Shown here piece after piece: positions 1 through 8,336 of a stretch of DNA of 24,926 nt. Each line of letters opens with the position of its first letter. The stretch's first letter is position 1. The stretch lies in the NCBI GenBank assembly GCA_002395965.1, contig DGVT01000101.1, positions 1 to 24,926 of the forward strand, given 5' to 3'. Source of the stretch: Porphyromonadaceae bacterium UBA4277. GTDB lineage: Bacteria; Bacteroidota; Bacteroidia; Bacteroidales; Muribaculaceae. Below the pieces are notes generated by a model. It was given only the letters and a program-made list of their open reading frames with translations, had not been told where the DNA came from and did not search any database. The translations under genes and the position numbers were made by a program.

Positions 1-52
1 CGACTCAGTTACCAATCTACTTCAGAAACTTATTATACAACTTAAAAACGTA

Positions 53-1483
53 ATGAGATATTTAGAAATTTTCAAGCAACTGAACGCCATTCCGCGCCCG
101 TCGCACCACGAGGAGCGTGTAGCCGACTTTCTGTGTGACTTTGCTTCACGGCTCGGACTGGATTTCGATCGCGACGACCAAAACTGTGTGGTAATACGCA
201 AACCTGCCACTCCCGGCCACGAGCAGGCAACACCTATTGTCATCCTCAACCATATGGATATGGTGTGTGTAGCTGAGGCTGGAAAGACATTTGATCCTCT
301 CAACGATCCCATTGAGGCATACGTTGATGGCGACTGGATGCGTGCCCGTGGCACTTCGTTAGGAGCTGACAACGGCATCGGCCTGTCGATGGCACTTGCC
401 ATACTCGAGGATGACAGCATAGTGCACGGCCCACTGGAAGTCATCACCACCACCAACGAAGAAGACGGGATGACCGGAGCCGCCAACCTCTCGCCCGACT
501 TCATCAAGGGACGCAAGGTGATAAACCTTGACTCGGAAGACTACGACACCATTACCACAGGTGCTGCTGGTGCCTATCTCCAAATCCACCACCTGCCACT
601 GAACCGCGTGCCTGCACCAGCTGGCAAGCTAAGCTGGTTCGACATCAACATTGGCGGCGGACGCGGAGGCCACTCGGGCGTCGATATCAACAAGGGCCGC
701 GCCAGTGCCACAACGCTGATGTGGGCCTTGCTCTCGGCAATAGGCGATGATGACGTGGTCAACCTTGCCGACCTGGACGTGGGCAACGCAAGCGCATCAA
801 TAGCCTCGCAAGCGCATGCAGTGATATGCGTCGAGCAGGGCGATGCCGCACAAGCCATAAAGGCACGCGAAGAACACTTCAACGAGTGGCTGCACGACGA
901 ATATGGCACCACCGACCCCGACCTGCACTGCACCATCACACCGGCCGAGCCACGCAAGCACATCATCAGCGCCGACGACGTGGATGCCCTGCTCACAGCT
1001 CTTGAGCAAATTCCGCAAGGCGTGGTGGAAATGAGCCAGGAGATGCCGGGAACCGTTCTCACGTCTAACAATGTGGGGCGCATCACCACCGAGAAGAATG
1101 AATTCACGATTTCAACCCACACTCGCAGCTTTGTAGAAGCCGACATGGTGAAACTGGGCAACGACATCAAAGCTGCATTTGAGCAAGAAGGAGCCACAAC
1201 CGAGCTGATAATGTCGGCACCGGCATGGCAGGAAAACCAGCACAGCGACTTCCTGAAACTCACCAGCGACACATTCAACCAAGTGCTCGGATGGAGGCCA
1301 CGCATGGTGGCTATGCACTTTGTGCTCGAAGCAGGATTCTTCGTCCAGAAGTTCCCGGGAATAGAGATTGCATCGATCGGGCCGAAAATCATCGAGCCAC
1401 ACAGCACAGGCGAGCACGTGAGCCTGAAAACGTGTGCCGACATTTGGAATGTCACAATCGAATTATTGCGCCAACTTGCCTAA
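53..1483 (+). CDS. pepD: Aminoacyl-histidine dipeptidase (beta-alanyl-histidine dipeptidase, M20 family)
   Basis: This is a cytosolic metallo-dipeptidase of the PepD group in family M20, which splits Xaa-His and other dipeptides during peptide use. The 476 residues are close to the usual length of about 485. The metal and catalytic residues are all visible: H67 and D69 in HMDMV, D106 in GADNG, the glutamate pair E136/E137 in NEEDG, D160 in NLDSED, and the C-terminal H450 in EPHSTGE. The HSG motif near residue 207 belongs to the lid domain. There is no signal peptide. The start at 53 gives the typical N-terminus (YLEIFKQLNAIPRPSHHE). A strong terminator follows, so the gene is separate from the Lrp-type gene downstream. 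No clear promoter was found in the 52 bases before it, which may lie mostly outside the window. Confidence 0.95.
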   Translation: MRYLEIFKQLNAIPRPSHHEERVADFLCDFASRLGLDFDRDDQNCVVIRKPATPGHEQATPIVILNHMDMVCVAEAGKTFDPLNDPIEAYVDGDWMRARGTSLGADNGIGLSMALAILEDDSIVHGPLEVITTTNEEDGMTGAANLSPDFIKGRKVINLDSEDYDTITTGAAGAYLQIHHLPLNRVPAPAGKLSWFDINIGGGRGGHSGVDINKGRASATTLMWALLSAIGDDDVVNLADLDVGNASASIASQAHAVICVEQGDAAQAIKAREEHFNEWLHDEYGTTDPDLHCTITPAEPRKHIISADDVDALLTALEQIPQGVVEMSQEMPGTVLTSNNVGRITTEKNEFTISTHTRSFVEADMVKLGNDIKAAFEQEGATTELIMSAPAWQENQHSDFLKLTSDTFNQVLGWRPRMVAMHFVLEAGFFVQKFPGIEIASIGPKIIEPHSTGEHVSLKTCADIWNVTIELLRQLA

Positions 1484-1504
1484 TAATTATTACACAAGAG
1501 TTAC

Positions 1505-1540
1505 AAAAATCGCGAAAATTTATTATTTTTCGCGATTTTT
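1505..1540 (+). terminator. Intrinsic terminator after pepD
   Basis: A perfect 14-bp inverted repeat (1505-1518 with 1527-1540) has the GC core TCGCGA, flanking A and T runs and an 8-nt loop. The T-run on the right and the A-run on the left let it work in both directions. Confidence 0.85.
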
Positions 1541-1550
1541 ATTTCAATTA

Positions 1551-1582
1551 TTTGCAAAATTGAATTTTAATTCCTAACTTTG
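1551..1582 (+). promoter_or_regulatory. Bacteroidetes-type promoter for the Lrp/AsnC gene
   Basis: TTTG at 1551-1554, a 20-nt spacer, and TAACTTTG at 1575-1582 match the known Bacteroidetes primary sigma consensus (TTTG / TAnnTTTG). The predicted transcript starts near 1589 and has an untranslated leader of about 80 nt before the ATG at 1668. Confidence 0.7.
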
Positions 1583-1667
1583 CTTGCGATTATTAAGTAA
1601 GAGTGTTTATTTCACCTTGACCAATAATTTACTATCAGTAATTTATTAACGTAAAACAATCAACAAT

Positions 1668-2165
1668 ATGGCTACTGCTGTAAAACTCGACAATCTGGAT
1701 CTGAAAATCTTAGAAATGTTATCAATCAATGCCAGGAAACCGTATCTTGAGATTGCACGTGCGTGCAATGTCAGCGGTGCTGCAATCCATCAACGCATTC
1801 AGAAACTATACAACCTGGGTGTTATCAACGGGTCGATGACCCTCATTAATCCCGAGATGGTGGGTTATGATACTTGCGCATTCGTGGGCCTGTTCGTGAG
1901 TGATCCGGCCAAGTTTAATGATGTGATTGAGGGGCTGAGGAAAATACCCGAAGTAGTAGAATGCTACTACACTACCGGTAAATACGACATCTTCATCAAG
2001 CTCTATGCCCACAACAATGAGCACATGCTCACGTCAATACTCGACAAATTCCTGAAGATGGGCGTGGCTCGCAGCGAGACGCTTATCAGCTTCAAAGAGA
2101 TTTTCAAGCGTCAAATACGCGTCAATCGCGAAGGCTACGAGAACTTAGAAAGCCCTGAAGAGTAA
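1668..2165 (+). CDS. Lrp/AsnC family transcriptional regulator
   Basis: This is a feast/famine-type DNA-binding regulator. The N-terminal AsnC-type helix-turn-helix covers about residues 8-60 (DNLDLKILEMLSINARKPYLE, then a recognition helix around GAAIHQRIQKL). The ligand-sensing RAM domain covers about residues 70-150, with the typical segment VECYYTTGKYDIFIKLYA. The 165 residues are normal for the family. Such proteins form octamers and usually sense amino acids; the ligand cannot be read from the sequence. It lies behind pepD but is separated from it by a terminator and has its own promoter, so it is a single-gene unit. The gene is followed by several RNA hairpins and a terminator shared with the converging Skp gene. 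Confidence 0.92.
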   Translation: MATAVKLDNLDLKILEMLSINARKPYLEIARACNVSGAAIHQRIQKLYNLGVINGSMTLINPEMVGYDTCAFVGLFVSDPAKFNDVIEGLRKIPEVVECYYTTGKYDIFIKLYAHNNEHMLTSILDKFLKMGVARSETLISFKEIFKRQIRVNREGYENLESPEE

Positions 2166-2198
2166 CGCCAGGGGCACCTACCCCGGCCCGTAACATGA

Positions 2199-2274
2199 GC
2201 ATTGAGGGTTGCACGCAACCCCGATGCTTAGGAGATTTCACATGACTTCAGGGAAGTTATGGATTAAGGTGAAA
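2199..2274 (+). other. Two consecutive RNA hairpins in the Lrp-gene 3' region
   Basis: Hairpin 1 (2199-2227) pairs GCATTG with CGATGC and GGGTTG with CAACCC around a CACG loop, with one bulged A. Hairpin 2 (2236-2274) pairs TTTCAC with GTGAAA and, directly inside, ATGACTTC with GAAGTTAT (one G-U) around an AGG loop, leaving an 8-nt bulge on the 3' side. With the terminator behind them they make a compact structured RNA. No known riboswitch family was recognised. It may be only a 3' UTR. Confidence 0.45.
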
Positions 2275-2278
2275 CAAT

Positions 2279-2325
2279 AATTCAGGCTCATCGGTTGTAG
2301 TTTTCATTAGCGATGAGCCTGAATT
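2279..2325 (+). terminator. Bidirectional terminator between the Lrp gene and the Skp operon
   Basis: A perfect 15-bp stem (2279-2293 with 2311-2325, core CAGGCTCATCG) has a 17-nt loop and AT-rich ends. It lies between two converging genes, so it probably ends both transcripts. Confidence 0.75.
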
Positions 2326-2353
2326 TGTAGCGAGTGGCCACCAATGTGTGTTG

Positions 2354-2857
2354 TTACTTGCGGAGTCCTAATTTTGCTTTCACGCTGGCGGTGACATCGA
2401 CTGTAGCCACGCCCACATAGGCCACTTGCGACTTGTCGAGTATCACGGCATAGCCGGCTTCATCACCCACTTCCTTGACAGCGGCATTTATTGCACTGCG
2501 CAACGGCGAGGTGAGCTCATGCTTCATCTTGGCCAGATCGGCCTCGGCCTGCCGCTGAAACGTCTGAATTTTCTTGTCGCCTTCCAGGATTTCCTGCATG
2601 CGACGCTGCTTAATCGTCTCGGGCGTAGAAGGGTCGGCAGCAAGAGCCTGATAGTCGGCATACTTGCGGTCGAATTCCTCCTGCATCTGTTTGTATTCGG
2701 CCTGCAGACGGGCGCTCGCAGCCTGAAGCTGTGCTTCGGCATCGGCACGCTCGTTGAGCGCCTGATACACCGCTTGCGCATCATAAACGGCAATGCCCTG
2801 CGCCATCAGTAGCGCGGGCATTGCAAGCAATATCGCTAAGATTAACTTTCTCATCAC
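2354..2857 (-). CDS. skp: OmpH/Skp family periplasmic chaperone, copy 1
   Basis: This is a periplasmic holding chaperone for unfolded outer-membrane proteins on their way to BamA. The 167-residue protein begins with a signal peptide (MRKLILAILLAMPALLMAQ) followed by a long, highly charged coiled coil at about residues 35-115 (AEAQLQAASARLQAEYKQMQ and onward) and a short C-terminal strand region. The segment DPSTPETIKQR is shared with the next copy (DPSTPDSIKQR), so the two arose by duplication. Its ATG overlaps the stop of copy 2 by four bases (2854-2857), implying translational coupling. It is the last gene of the leftward bamA operon and ends at the bidirectional terminator. Confidence 0.88.
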   Translation of the reverse strand: MMRKLILAILLAMPALLMAQGIAVYDAQAVYQALNERADAEAQLQAASARLQAEYKQMQEEFDRKYADYQALAADPSTPETIKQRRMQEILEGDKKIQTFQRQAEADLAKMKHELTSPLRSAINAAVKEVGDEAGYAVILDKSQVAYVGVATVDVTASVKAKLGLRK

Positions 2858-3366
2858 TTAATTCCAAGTTTAGCCTTTACCTTAGCAGTCAAATCTTCGG
2901 CACCTGTGCCATGATAGATAATGGCAGGTATCGAGAGGTCATAGATAAAGGTATAGCCACCCTCGGCACCAACGGCTTGAATAGCCGTCTGCAGCTTCTG
3001 CGAGATGGGAGCCAGCAATGTCTCTTGCTGTTTCTGAAGATCTTGAGCGGCTGTCTGCTGGAAGTTTTGAATCTTCTGATACTCGGCCTGAAGTTCCTCT
3101 TGGTGACGCTGCTTGATAGAATCGGGAGTGCTCGGATCCTTCTCTTGAGCCTCATAGTCGGTGAGCTTCTTCTGGAAAGCATCCTGCAGATTCTTGAACT
3201 CTGTTTCATAGCGGTCGCTGGCCGACTTAAGAGTGGTCTCGGCAGTTGCCTTCTCGGGCATGACGTTAAAGATTTCTTGGGTATTAACAACGCCAAACTT
3301 AGGAGCTTGCGCCATCAGGCACATGGGGGCAGCCACGAGAGCTGCGAGCATAATTTTCTTGAACAT
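2854..3366 (-). CDS. skp: OmpH/Skp family periplasmic chaperone, copy 2
   Basis: This is the second Skp-like chaperone of the operon, 170 residues. The signal peptide is MFKKIMLAALVAAPMCLMAQ. The middle is a charged coiled coil (about residues 40-120) with a glutamine-rich stretch (FQQTAAQDLQKQQ), and the C-terminal part (GYTFIYDLSIPAIIYHG) corresponds to the beta-strand body of Skp. It is closer in sequence to copy 1 than to copy 3. The stop overlaps the copy 1 start as ATGA. About 155 bp, partly AT-rich tandem repeats, separates it from copy 3. Like Skp it probably forms a trimer with tentacle-like arms; that is family knowledge, not visible here. Confidence 0.9.
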   Translation of the reverse strand: MFKKIMLAALVAAPMCLMAQAPKFGVVNTQEIFNVMPEKATAETTLKSASDRYETEFKNLQDAFQKKLTDYEAQEKDPSTPDSIKQRHQEELQAEYQKIQNFQQTAAQDLQKQQETLLAPISQKLQTAIQAVGAEGGYTFIYDLSIPAIIYHGTGAEDLTAKVKAKLGIK

Positions 3367-3521
3367 TTTAATTATTTTGGTTTTTAGTTATTATAATTAT
3401 CTTTTAGCAGATATGATGTGGAATGGGGAATAATTGGGAGCGATGAGAAGCCATGCAAACCGGCGCAACCCATTATTCATTATCCATTATTCATTATTAA
3501 TTATTAATTACTCATTATTAA
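3367..3521. repeat. AT-rich degenerate tandem repeat between Skp copies 2 and 3
   Basis: The right part of this spacer (about 3471-3521) is built from repeated ATTATTCATT / ATTATTAATT units. The remaining part, nearer copy 2, has no recognisable element apart from an A-rich leader before the ATG. The repeats are inside an operon and may lower or process the read-through transcript. Confidence 0.6.
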
Positions 3522-4037
3522 TTACTTCGAGTAACCCATCTTGGCGAGGACCTCATTGCTCACGTCGATGCGCGGGCTGGCGAAGATGATGCTCTGCGAT
3601 GATGCGCGGTCAAATATCACCTGGAACCCACGTTCCTCGCTCACCTTCTTGCAAGCATTGTAGATGTCGTCCTGGATGGGCTTGATGAGCGACTGACGCT
3701 TCTTGAACAGCTCGCCCTGAGGGCCGAAGTATTTATACTGCAGCTGGCTGGCCTCTTTCTCTTTGGCCACGATTTCCTCTTCCTTCTTTTTCTTCTGCTC
3801 ATCGGTGAGGAACACCATGTCGGACTGATAATTCTTATACATTGTATCGGCCTCTTTCTTCAGGTCGTCAACCTCGCGCTGCCATCGTTGCGAGACCTGG
3901 TTCAGCTGCTCATTAGCCATCTCATAGGCCGGAATGTTTTTAAGGATATACTCCATATCGACTAGAGCAAACTTCTGCGCATCGGCAGTGAACATGCACG
4001 CTAACACAGCGACCAATGTTAAAGCAATCTTTTTCAT
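3522..4037 (-). CDS. skp: OmpH/Skp family periplasmic chaperone, copy 3 (nearest bamA)
   Basis: This is the first Skp-like gene downstream of bamA, 171 residues. The signal peptide is MKKIALTLVAVLACMFTADAQ. The coiled coil contains a lysine/glutamate block (TDEQKKKKEEEIVAKEKEA) and lacks the DPSTP-IKQR segment shared by copies 1 and 2, so it is the more diverged paralog. The N-terminal strand motif FALVDMEYILKNIPAYEMA and the C-terminal FQVIFDRASSQSIIFA are standard OmpH/Skp features. The position directly behind bamA is the conserved one for Skp in Bacteroidetes. Having three paralogs suggests that they divide the client proteins or form mixed oligomers (inference). Confidence 0.9.
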   Translation of the reverse strand: MKKIALTLVAVLACMFTADAQKFALVDMEYILKNIPAYEMANEQLNQVSQRWQREVDDLKKEADTMYKNYQSDMVFLTDEQKKKKEEEIVAKEKEASQLQYKYFGPQGELFKKRQSLIKPIQDDIYNACKKVSEERGFQVIFDRASSQSIIFASPRIDVSNEVLAKMGYSK

Positions 4038-4147
4038 TTTTTCGGTATAAATGGTTTGTTAATAAAATCTTGTTCGTTTGACTGAGAGCGCTGCCAAAAG
4101 TTTAATTCACGGGCTCGCTCTCACAACACATTCTTCGTTATAAAAAA

Positions 4148-6805
4148 TTAGAATTCCTGACCCAGGATGAAGTGGAAGTTTCCTCCACCCTTCTTTCCCA
4201 TCACTGTGTCGAAGCCATAGCCCCAGTCAATACCCAGCATACCAATCATGGGCAGGAAGATGCGTGCTCCCACACCGGCCGAGCGCTTGATGTCGAATGG
4301 GTTGAAGTCTTTCACATTCTGCCATGCGTTACCACCCTCGATAAAGACGAGCGGGTAGATGGTGGCACTTGGCGAGAGCATGAGTGGGAAGTGCAGCTCA
4401 ACGACAAATCGGTCGTAGGCATAGCCTTCAAAGCCCCAAGGCGTGAACGCACCATTCTCATAGCCACGCAGTGCAATAGTCTCGGTAGCATAGGTGTAGC
4501 TTCCGCTCATGCCGTCGCCACCCACATAGAATGTCTCGAAGGGCGACTTGATGTGCTTGTTCCAGCTGCCGAGCAAGCCAATGTCGGCACGCGTCATCAG
4601 CACCAGGGTCCAGCGGCCGTCGGGGTCGGTCAGAGGGGTGTAGGTGCGCGCTTGGAATTTCAGTTTCCAGTATTCAATCCAGCGGTAAAGTTCCTTCTTA
4701 TCGGCCTCAAGGGTCGATTCGCTCAGGGCTTTCCAGTTCTTCTTGCCAAACAAGCTCGCTGGCGGTGTTGCATGGAAGCTGAGTGAGAACACACTACCCT
4801 TGCGTGTGTAGAGCGGGTTGTCGATACTGTTGCGCGAGAGCGTAAATCCCAGCACGATAGAGTTTGACACGCCGTTATTCATATAATAAAGGTATTCCCA
4901 GTTCTTGAGGCTATACCACTGATAGCTTAGGTCGGCCATAAAGGTGAAATAGTCATCCGGCCACTTGAGTCGCTTACCGAAGCCAATGGTCACGCCGGCC
5001 ATCTGCAAGCACTTGCTGGGGTCGTAGGCATTCTCATAGTAGTTATAGCCACTGCCATTACCATAATAGTAGGGATTATAGCCATACATTCCGCTATAAT
5101 TATACATCGCGTTAGTGATATAGTTCTGGTACTGGCGGTTATAATATGATGAGTTGATACCCGTCTGCCGGCTATAGAATGCCGACACCGAAAGCGAGTT
5201 AGGACGCTTGCCGCCAAACCAGGGGTCGAGGAACGACAGGCTATAGGCCTGATAATACTTGGCATTGGTCTGCGCACTGATGGTGAACGTCTGTCCGTCG
5301 CCTTGCGGAATGATTCCCTTGAACGACGACGGGTGGAAAAGGTTCTTGATTGAGAAGTTGGTAAACTTAAGACTCAACTTTCCCAAGATACCCGTCTGTC
5401 CCCATCCGGCCGAGAACTCAATTTGGTCGTTGGCTTTCGACTGCAGGTTAAGGATGATATCTACGGTGCCGTTTTCCTCGTTAGGCTCGGGTCGAATGTC
5501 CATTTTCTCGGGGTCGAAATGTCCGGTCTGGGCAATCTCGCGCGCCGAGCGCATAAGGTCGTTTTTAGAGAACAGGTCGCCCGGGCGAATGCGCAGCTCG
5601 CGACGCACCACTTTCTCATAGAGGCGGTCGTTACCATTGATTACCACCTTATTGATGCGTGCCTGCTTACCCTCAAACATGCGCATTTCAAGGTCGATAG
5701 AGTCGCCTTCCACTTTTGCCTCCACAGGGATGAGCTGATAGAACAGGTATCCGTTGTTCATATAGAGGTTGGCGATAGCATCGTCGTCTTCCTGAGTGCG
5801 CTTGTTGAGCAGTTTCTGGTTGTACACGTCGCCCTTGCGAATGCCCAGCACGTCGTCGAGCAGAGTCGAGGGATAGACCGTGTTGCCCACCCACGACACA
5901 TTATTAATATAATACCGCGGGCCCTCTTCCACTGTGATGTGGACATCCACGAGCTTTTCGTTGTAAACGGTGACGCTGTCGGACACGATGCGCGCATCGC
6001 GATAGCCCTTCTCGTTATACTTGTCGATAATGCGCTGCAAGTCCTCTTCATAGTCGGTTCGCACAAATTTTTTCTGACTGAAGAGCTTGAGCAGGTCGGT
6101 CTTTTCATTAGTCTTTTTCATGGCACGCTTGATAGCGCGGTCGCTGAGCACATTGTTGCCATTGATATAGATTTTGTGCACCTTGATTTTCTCGTTCTTG
6201 TTGACGTCTATATCTACAATCACCTCATTCTTCTTGCTCAGGTCCTCACTTTGCCTTACCACGCATTCGGCACGTTCAAAGCCTTTACCGGCATAGTATT
6301 TTTCCACGATTTGCTTAATGCGGTTGGCAATGTTGGGCGTCATTTGGTTGCCGGCCATGAGGCCCAGGCGCTCTTGCAGGTCTTTCTTCTCACCACTTTT
6401 CACACCGTTAAAGTTCACGGTGCTGATGCGAGGTTGCTGTCGCAGGTTGAAGATGAGCCACGCCTTGTCTTGATAGGTCTTTTCAACTTCTATTTGCACC
6501 TTTGAGAACAAGCCCTGGCGCCAGAAGCGCTTGGCCACTGTCTTGAGGTCGTCGCCGGGAATTTCGATGCGTTGCCCCACTGTGAGGCCCGAATACCCGA
6601 TGATAATGTTGTCTTCATAGTTGTCCACACCTTGCACCTTGATGCCGGCCACCTCATACTTTGATGGCGCTCCCGTGAATACTATCTTGGGATTAAACAC
6701 AGTGTCGTTGACCACATAGGTCTCTTTAACCTGTGCCCTGGCAGTGCCGGCAGCCAGCATTAGTGTCACTATAGATAGAACTATCTTGTTAAGCATGTCT
6801 CTCAA
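4148..6805 (-). CDS. bamA: Outer membrane protein assembly factor BamA
   Basis: This is the essential Omp85 protein that folds and inserts beta-barrel proteins into the outer membrane. The 885-residue precursor has a signal peptide ending near ARAQ (residue 25); the start could also be the second Met (residue 4). Five POTRA repeats fill about residues 50-455 (for example VHKIYINGNNVLSDRAI and INKVVINGNDRLYEKVV), followed by the 16-strand barrel with the conserved LRGYENGAF motif of loop 6 near residue 777 and a terminal aromatic (GQEF). One extracellular loop at about residues 555-592 is unusually rich in Tyr, Asn and Gly. Length is a little above the E. coli protein (810). It sits between uppS and the Skp genes, the usual Bacteroidetes arrangement, and is very probably in the same transcript. 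Confidence 0.96.
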   Translation of the reverse strand: MRDMLNKIVLSIVTLMLAAGTARAQVKETYVVNDTVFNPKIVFTGAPSKYEVAGIKVQGVDNYEDNIIIGYSGLTVGQRIEIPGDDLKTVAKRFWRQGLFSKVQIEVEKTYQDKAWLIFNLRQQPRISTVNFNGVKSGEKKDLQERLGLMAGNQMTPNIANRIKQIVEKYYAGKGFERAECVVRQSEDLSKKNEVIVDIDVNKNEKIKVHKIYINGNNVLSDRAIKRAMKKTNEKTDLLKLFSQKKFVRTDYEEDLQRIIDKYNEKGYRDARIVSDSVTVYNEKLVDVHITVEEGPRYYINNVSWVGNTVYPSTLLDDVLGIRKGDVYNQKLLNKRTQEDDDAIANLYMNNGYLFYQLIPVEAKVEGDSIDLEMRMFEGKQARINKVVINGNDRLYEKVVRRELRIRPGDLFSKNDLMRSAREIAQTGHFDPEKMDIRPEPNEENGTVDIILNLQSKANDQIEFSAGWGQTGILGKLSLKFTNFSIKNLFHPSSFKGIIPQGDGQTFTISAQTNAKYYQAYSLSFLDPWFGGKRPNSLSVSAFYSRQTGINSSYYNRQYQNYITNAMYNYSGMYGYNPYYYGNGSGYNYYENAYDPSKCLQMAGVTIGFGKRLKWPDDYFTFMADLSYQWYSLKNWEYLYYMNNGVSNSIVLGFTLSRNSIDNPLYTRKGSVFSLSFHATPPASLFGKKNWKALSESTLEADKKELYRWIEYWKLKFQARTYTPLTDPDGRWTLVLMTRADIGLLGSWNKHIKSPFETFYVGGDGMSGSYTYATETIALRGYENGAFTPWGFEGYAYDRFVVELHFPLMLSPSATIYPLVFIEGGNAWQNVKDFNPFDIKRSAGVGARIFLPMIGMLGIDWGYGFDTVMGKKGGGNFHFILGQEF

Positions 6806-6871
6806 TGTATAAATATATCGTGTTGTTATATTCGTTTCAATAATCTGAAGTCCCTTGCACAGGCGTCACGT

Positions 6872-7672
6872 TCAGCCGTGGCTTTCGAGCTGCACTTGCT
6901 CGCTGGTCTTGCCGAAGCGCCGCTCACGCGCCTGGAAGTCGGCAATGGCCGCCACAAAGTCGTCGGGCGTGAAGGCTGGCCAGTACTTTGGCGTGAAGTA
7001 AAGTTCGCTGTAAGCTATCTGCCATAGCAGATAGTTACTGATGCGCAGGTCGCCGCCGGTGCGAATGAGCAGGTCGGGGTCGGGCATATCGGCCGTGGCC
7101 ATGTGCTGCGACACGACGTTCTCGTCGATGTCGTCCACTGCCAGTTCACCGGCCTGCACCTTGCGGGCAATGTCGCTGCAGGCACGCACTATCTCCCAGC
7201 GCGACGAGTAGCTCAACGCCAGGCACAAGACCAGGCCTGTGCAACGGCTCGTGTCGTCGATGCAACGTTCCAGCCGCTCGCGTGCAAATTGTGGCATACG
7301 GCCTACGTCGCCCACTACCGTCAGGCGCACATTGTTGCGTATGAGGTCGGGCGTCTGCTGCTCGATGGCACTCACCACAAGGTGCATGAGCAAGTCCACT
7401 TCCTGCTGTGGACGGTTCCAGTTCTCGGTAGAGAAAGTGTAGAGCGTGAGATACTTCACGCCCAGCTCACTTGCCGTCTCGGTAATGCGGCGCACGGTGG
7501 TCACGCCATTCTCGTGGCCATAGGCACGCTCGCGGCCCTGCTCCTTAGCCCAGCGGCCGTTACCGTCCATGATGATTGCAACATGGCGGGGTATGCGGTC
7601 GGGGTCGATATTTGTCGGTAGCTCTTTTGCGCTCATAGTCGTCATTTCATTAAACAATTTGCCTTCATTCAA
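6872..7672 (-). CDS. uppS: Isoprenyl transferase (undecaprenyl diphosphate synthase)
   Basis: This cis-prenyltransferase condenses isopentenyl units onto farnesyl diphosphate to make the C55 lipid carrier for peptidoglycan and surface glycans. The catalytic motif VAIIMDGNGRWA has Asp36. YTFSTENWNRP and the C-terminal DLLIRTGGDLRISNYLLWQ motif, followed by ELYFTPKYWP, are the other family signatures. The 266 residues are slightly longer than average because of the N-terminus; Met10, Met13 are alternative starts that would remove the overlap with the upstream gene. As annotated, the start overlaps the DUF6089 gene by 8 bp, which implies coupling. It is a soluble, membrane-associated enzyme. Confidence 0.95.
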   Translation of the reverse strand: MNEGKLFNEMTTMSAKELPTNIDPDRIPRHVAIIMDGNGRWAKEQGRERAYGHENGVTTVRRITETASELGVKYLTLYTFSTENWNRPQQEVDLLMHLVVSAIEQQTPDLIRNNVRLTVVGDVGRMPQFARERLERCIDDTSRCTGLVLCLALSYSSRWEIVRACSDIARKVQAGELAVDDIDENVVSQHMATADMPDPDLLIRTGGDLRISNYLLWQIAYSELYFTPKYWPAFTPDDFVAAIADFQARERRFGKTSEQVQLESHG

Positions 7673-8336
7673 CGTAGTGGCACTTAGTGCAACGCTTGCT
7701 GAACTCGTAGGTCACGGTGAACAGTGCAAACGAGTGCCAGTCGGTATTCTTCGCAAAGCCATGCACTATGCCATACGGGTCGGAAATATTATCGAGGTTG
7801 TCGCCGAAGTCTTTGCGCATTGTCAGCTCAAAGCCAAGGTTCAAGCGTTCCTTGAGTTTGAATTTCACACCCACGCCCATGGGCAGAGTCAACGCAAAGC
7901 CGGTGTTTCCCTTGCCTGTAGTAGAAAGCACGGCACCCAGTCCAAGCACCATGTAGGGTGAGATGCGCTTGTAATTTTTGTAGCGCGGTCCGGCTCCGAA
8001 GTGGAAAAAGTTGAACTCGGCGGTAGCACTCAGGTCATAGAGGTTAGACTTGAACTCCGCTCCATAGCCCTCGGGCCACTTGATGTCGAAGTCGCGCGAG
8101 CTGCCACTGATGCGTCCATAGGTGAGATTGCCTTTGAACGCCCAGCGGCTATTAGCCACATATCGCAGCATGGCACCGGCAGCAAGCCCGGGATGCTTCC
8201 ACGGGTTGCGGTTGTTCACGTCGCCCAGATAGCCGGTGATGCCCAGCGTGGGCCCCACCTCAAAGCGATATTCCTGCGCCACGGCAGGAATTGCCGCCAT
8301 CATTGCCAATGCCACTATCGTCAGCCAGCGCCTCAT
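7665..8336 (-). CDS. DUF6089-type outer membrane beta-barrel protein
   Basis: This is a 223-residue exported protein with signal peptide MRRWLTIVALAMMAAIPAVAQ and alternating aromatic strands typical of small outer-membrane barrels (YRFEVGPTLGITGYLGDVN, NLYDLSATAEFNFFHFGAG). The family is recognised as DUF6089 from the N-terminal GxxGYLGDVN pattern and from its fixed place before uppS and bamA. Its function is unknown. The ATG shares one base with the stop of the upstream DUF6242 gene (TAATG at 8334-8338), and its 3' end overlaps uppS, so three genes are tightly coupled. A role linked to barrel assembly is suggested by context only. Confidence 0.8.
   Translation of the reverse strand: MRRWLTIVALAMMAAIPAVAQEYRFEVGPTLGITGYLGDVNNRNPWKHPGLAAGAMLRYVANSRWAFKGNLTYGRISGSSRDFDIKWPEGYGAEFKSNLYDLSATAEFNFFHFGAGPRYKNYKRISPYMVLGLGAVLSTTGKGNTGFALTLPMGVGVKFKLKERLNLGFELTMRKDFGDNLDNISDPYGIVHGFAKNTDWHSFALFTVTYEFSKRCTKCHYVE

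Noticed and set aside
574..1455. Open frame of 293 codons antisense to pepD
   Set aside because: It is Ser/Cys-rich without domains, and the PepD metal ligands are intact on the + strand.
5423..6505. Open frame of 360 codons antisense to bamA
   Set aside because: BamA POTRA repeats and barrel are unmistakable on the other strand; the antisense product has no recognisable domain.
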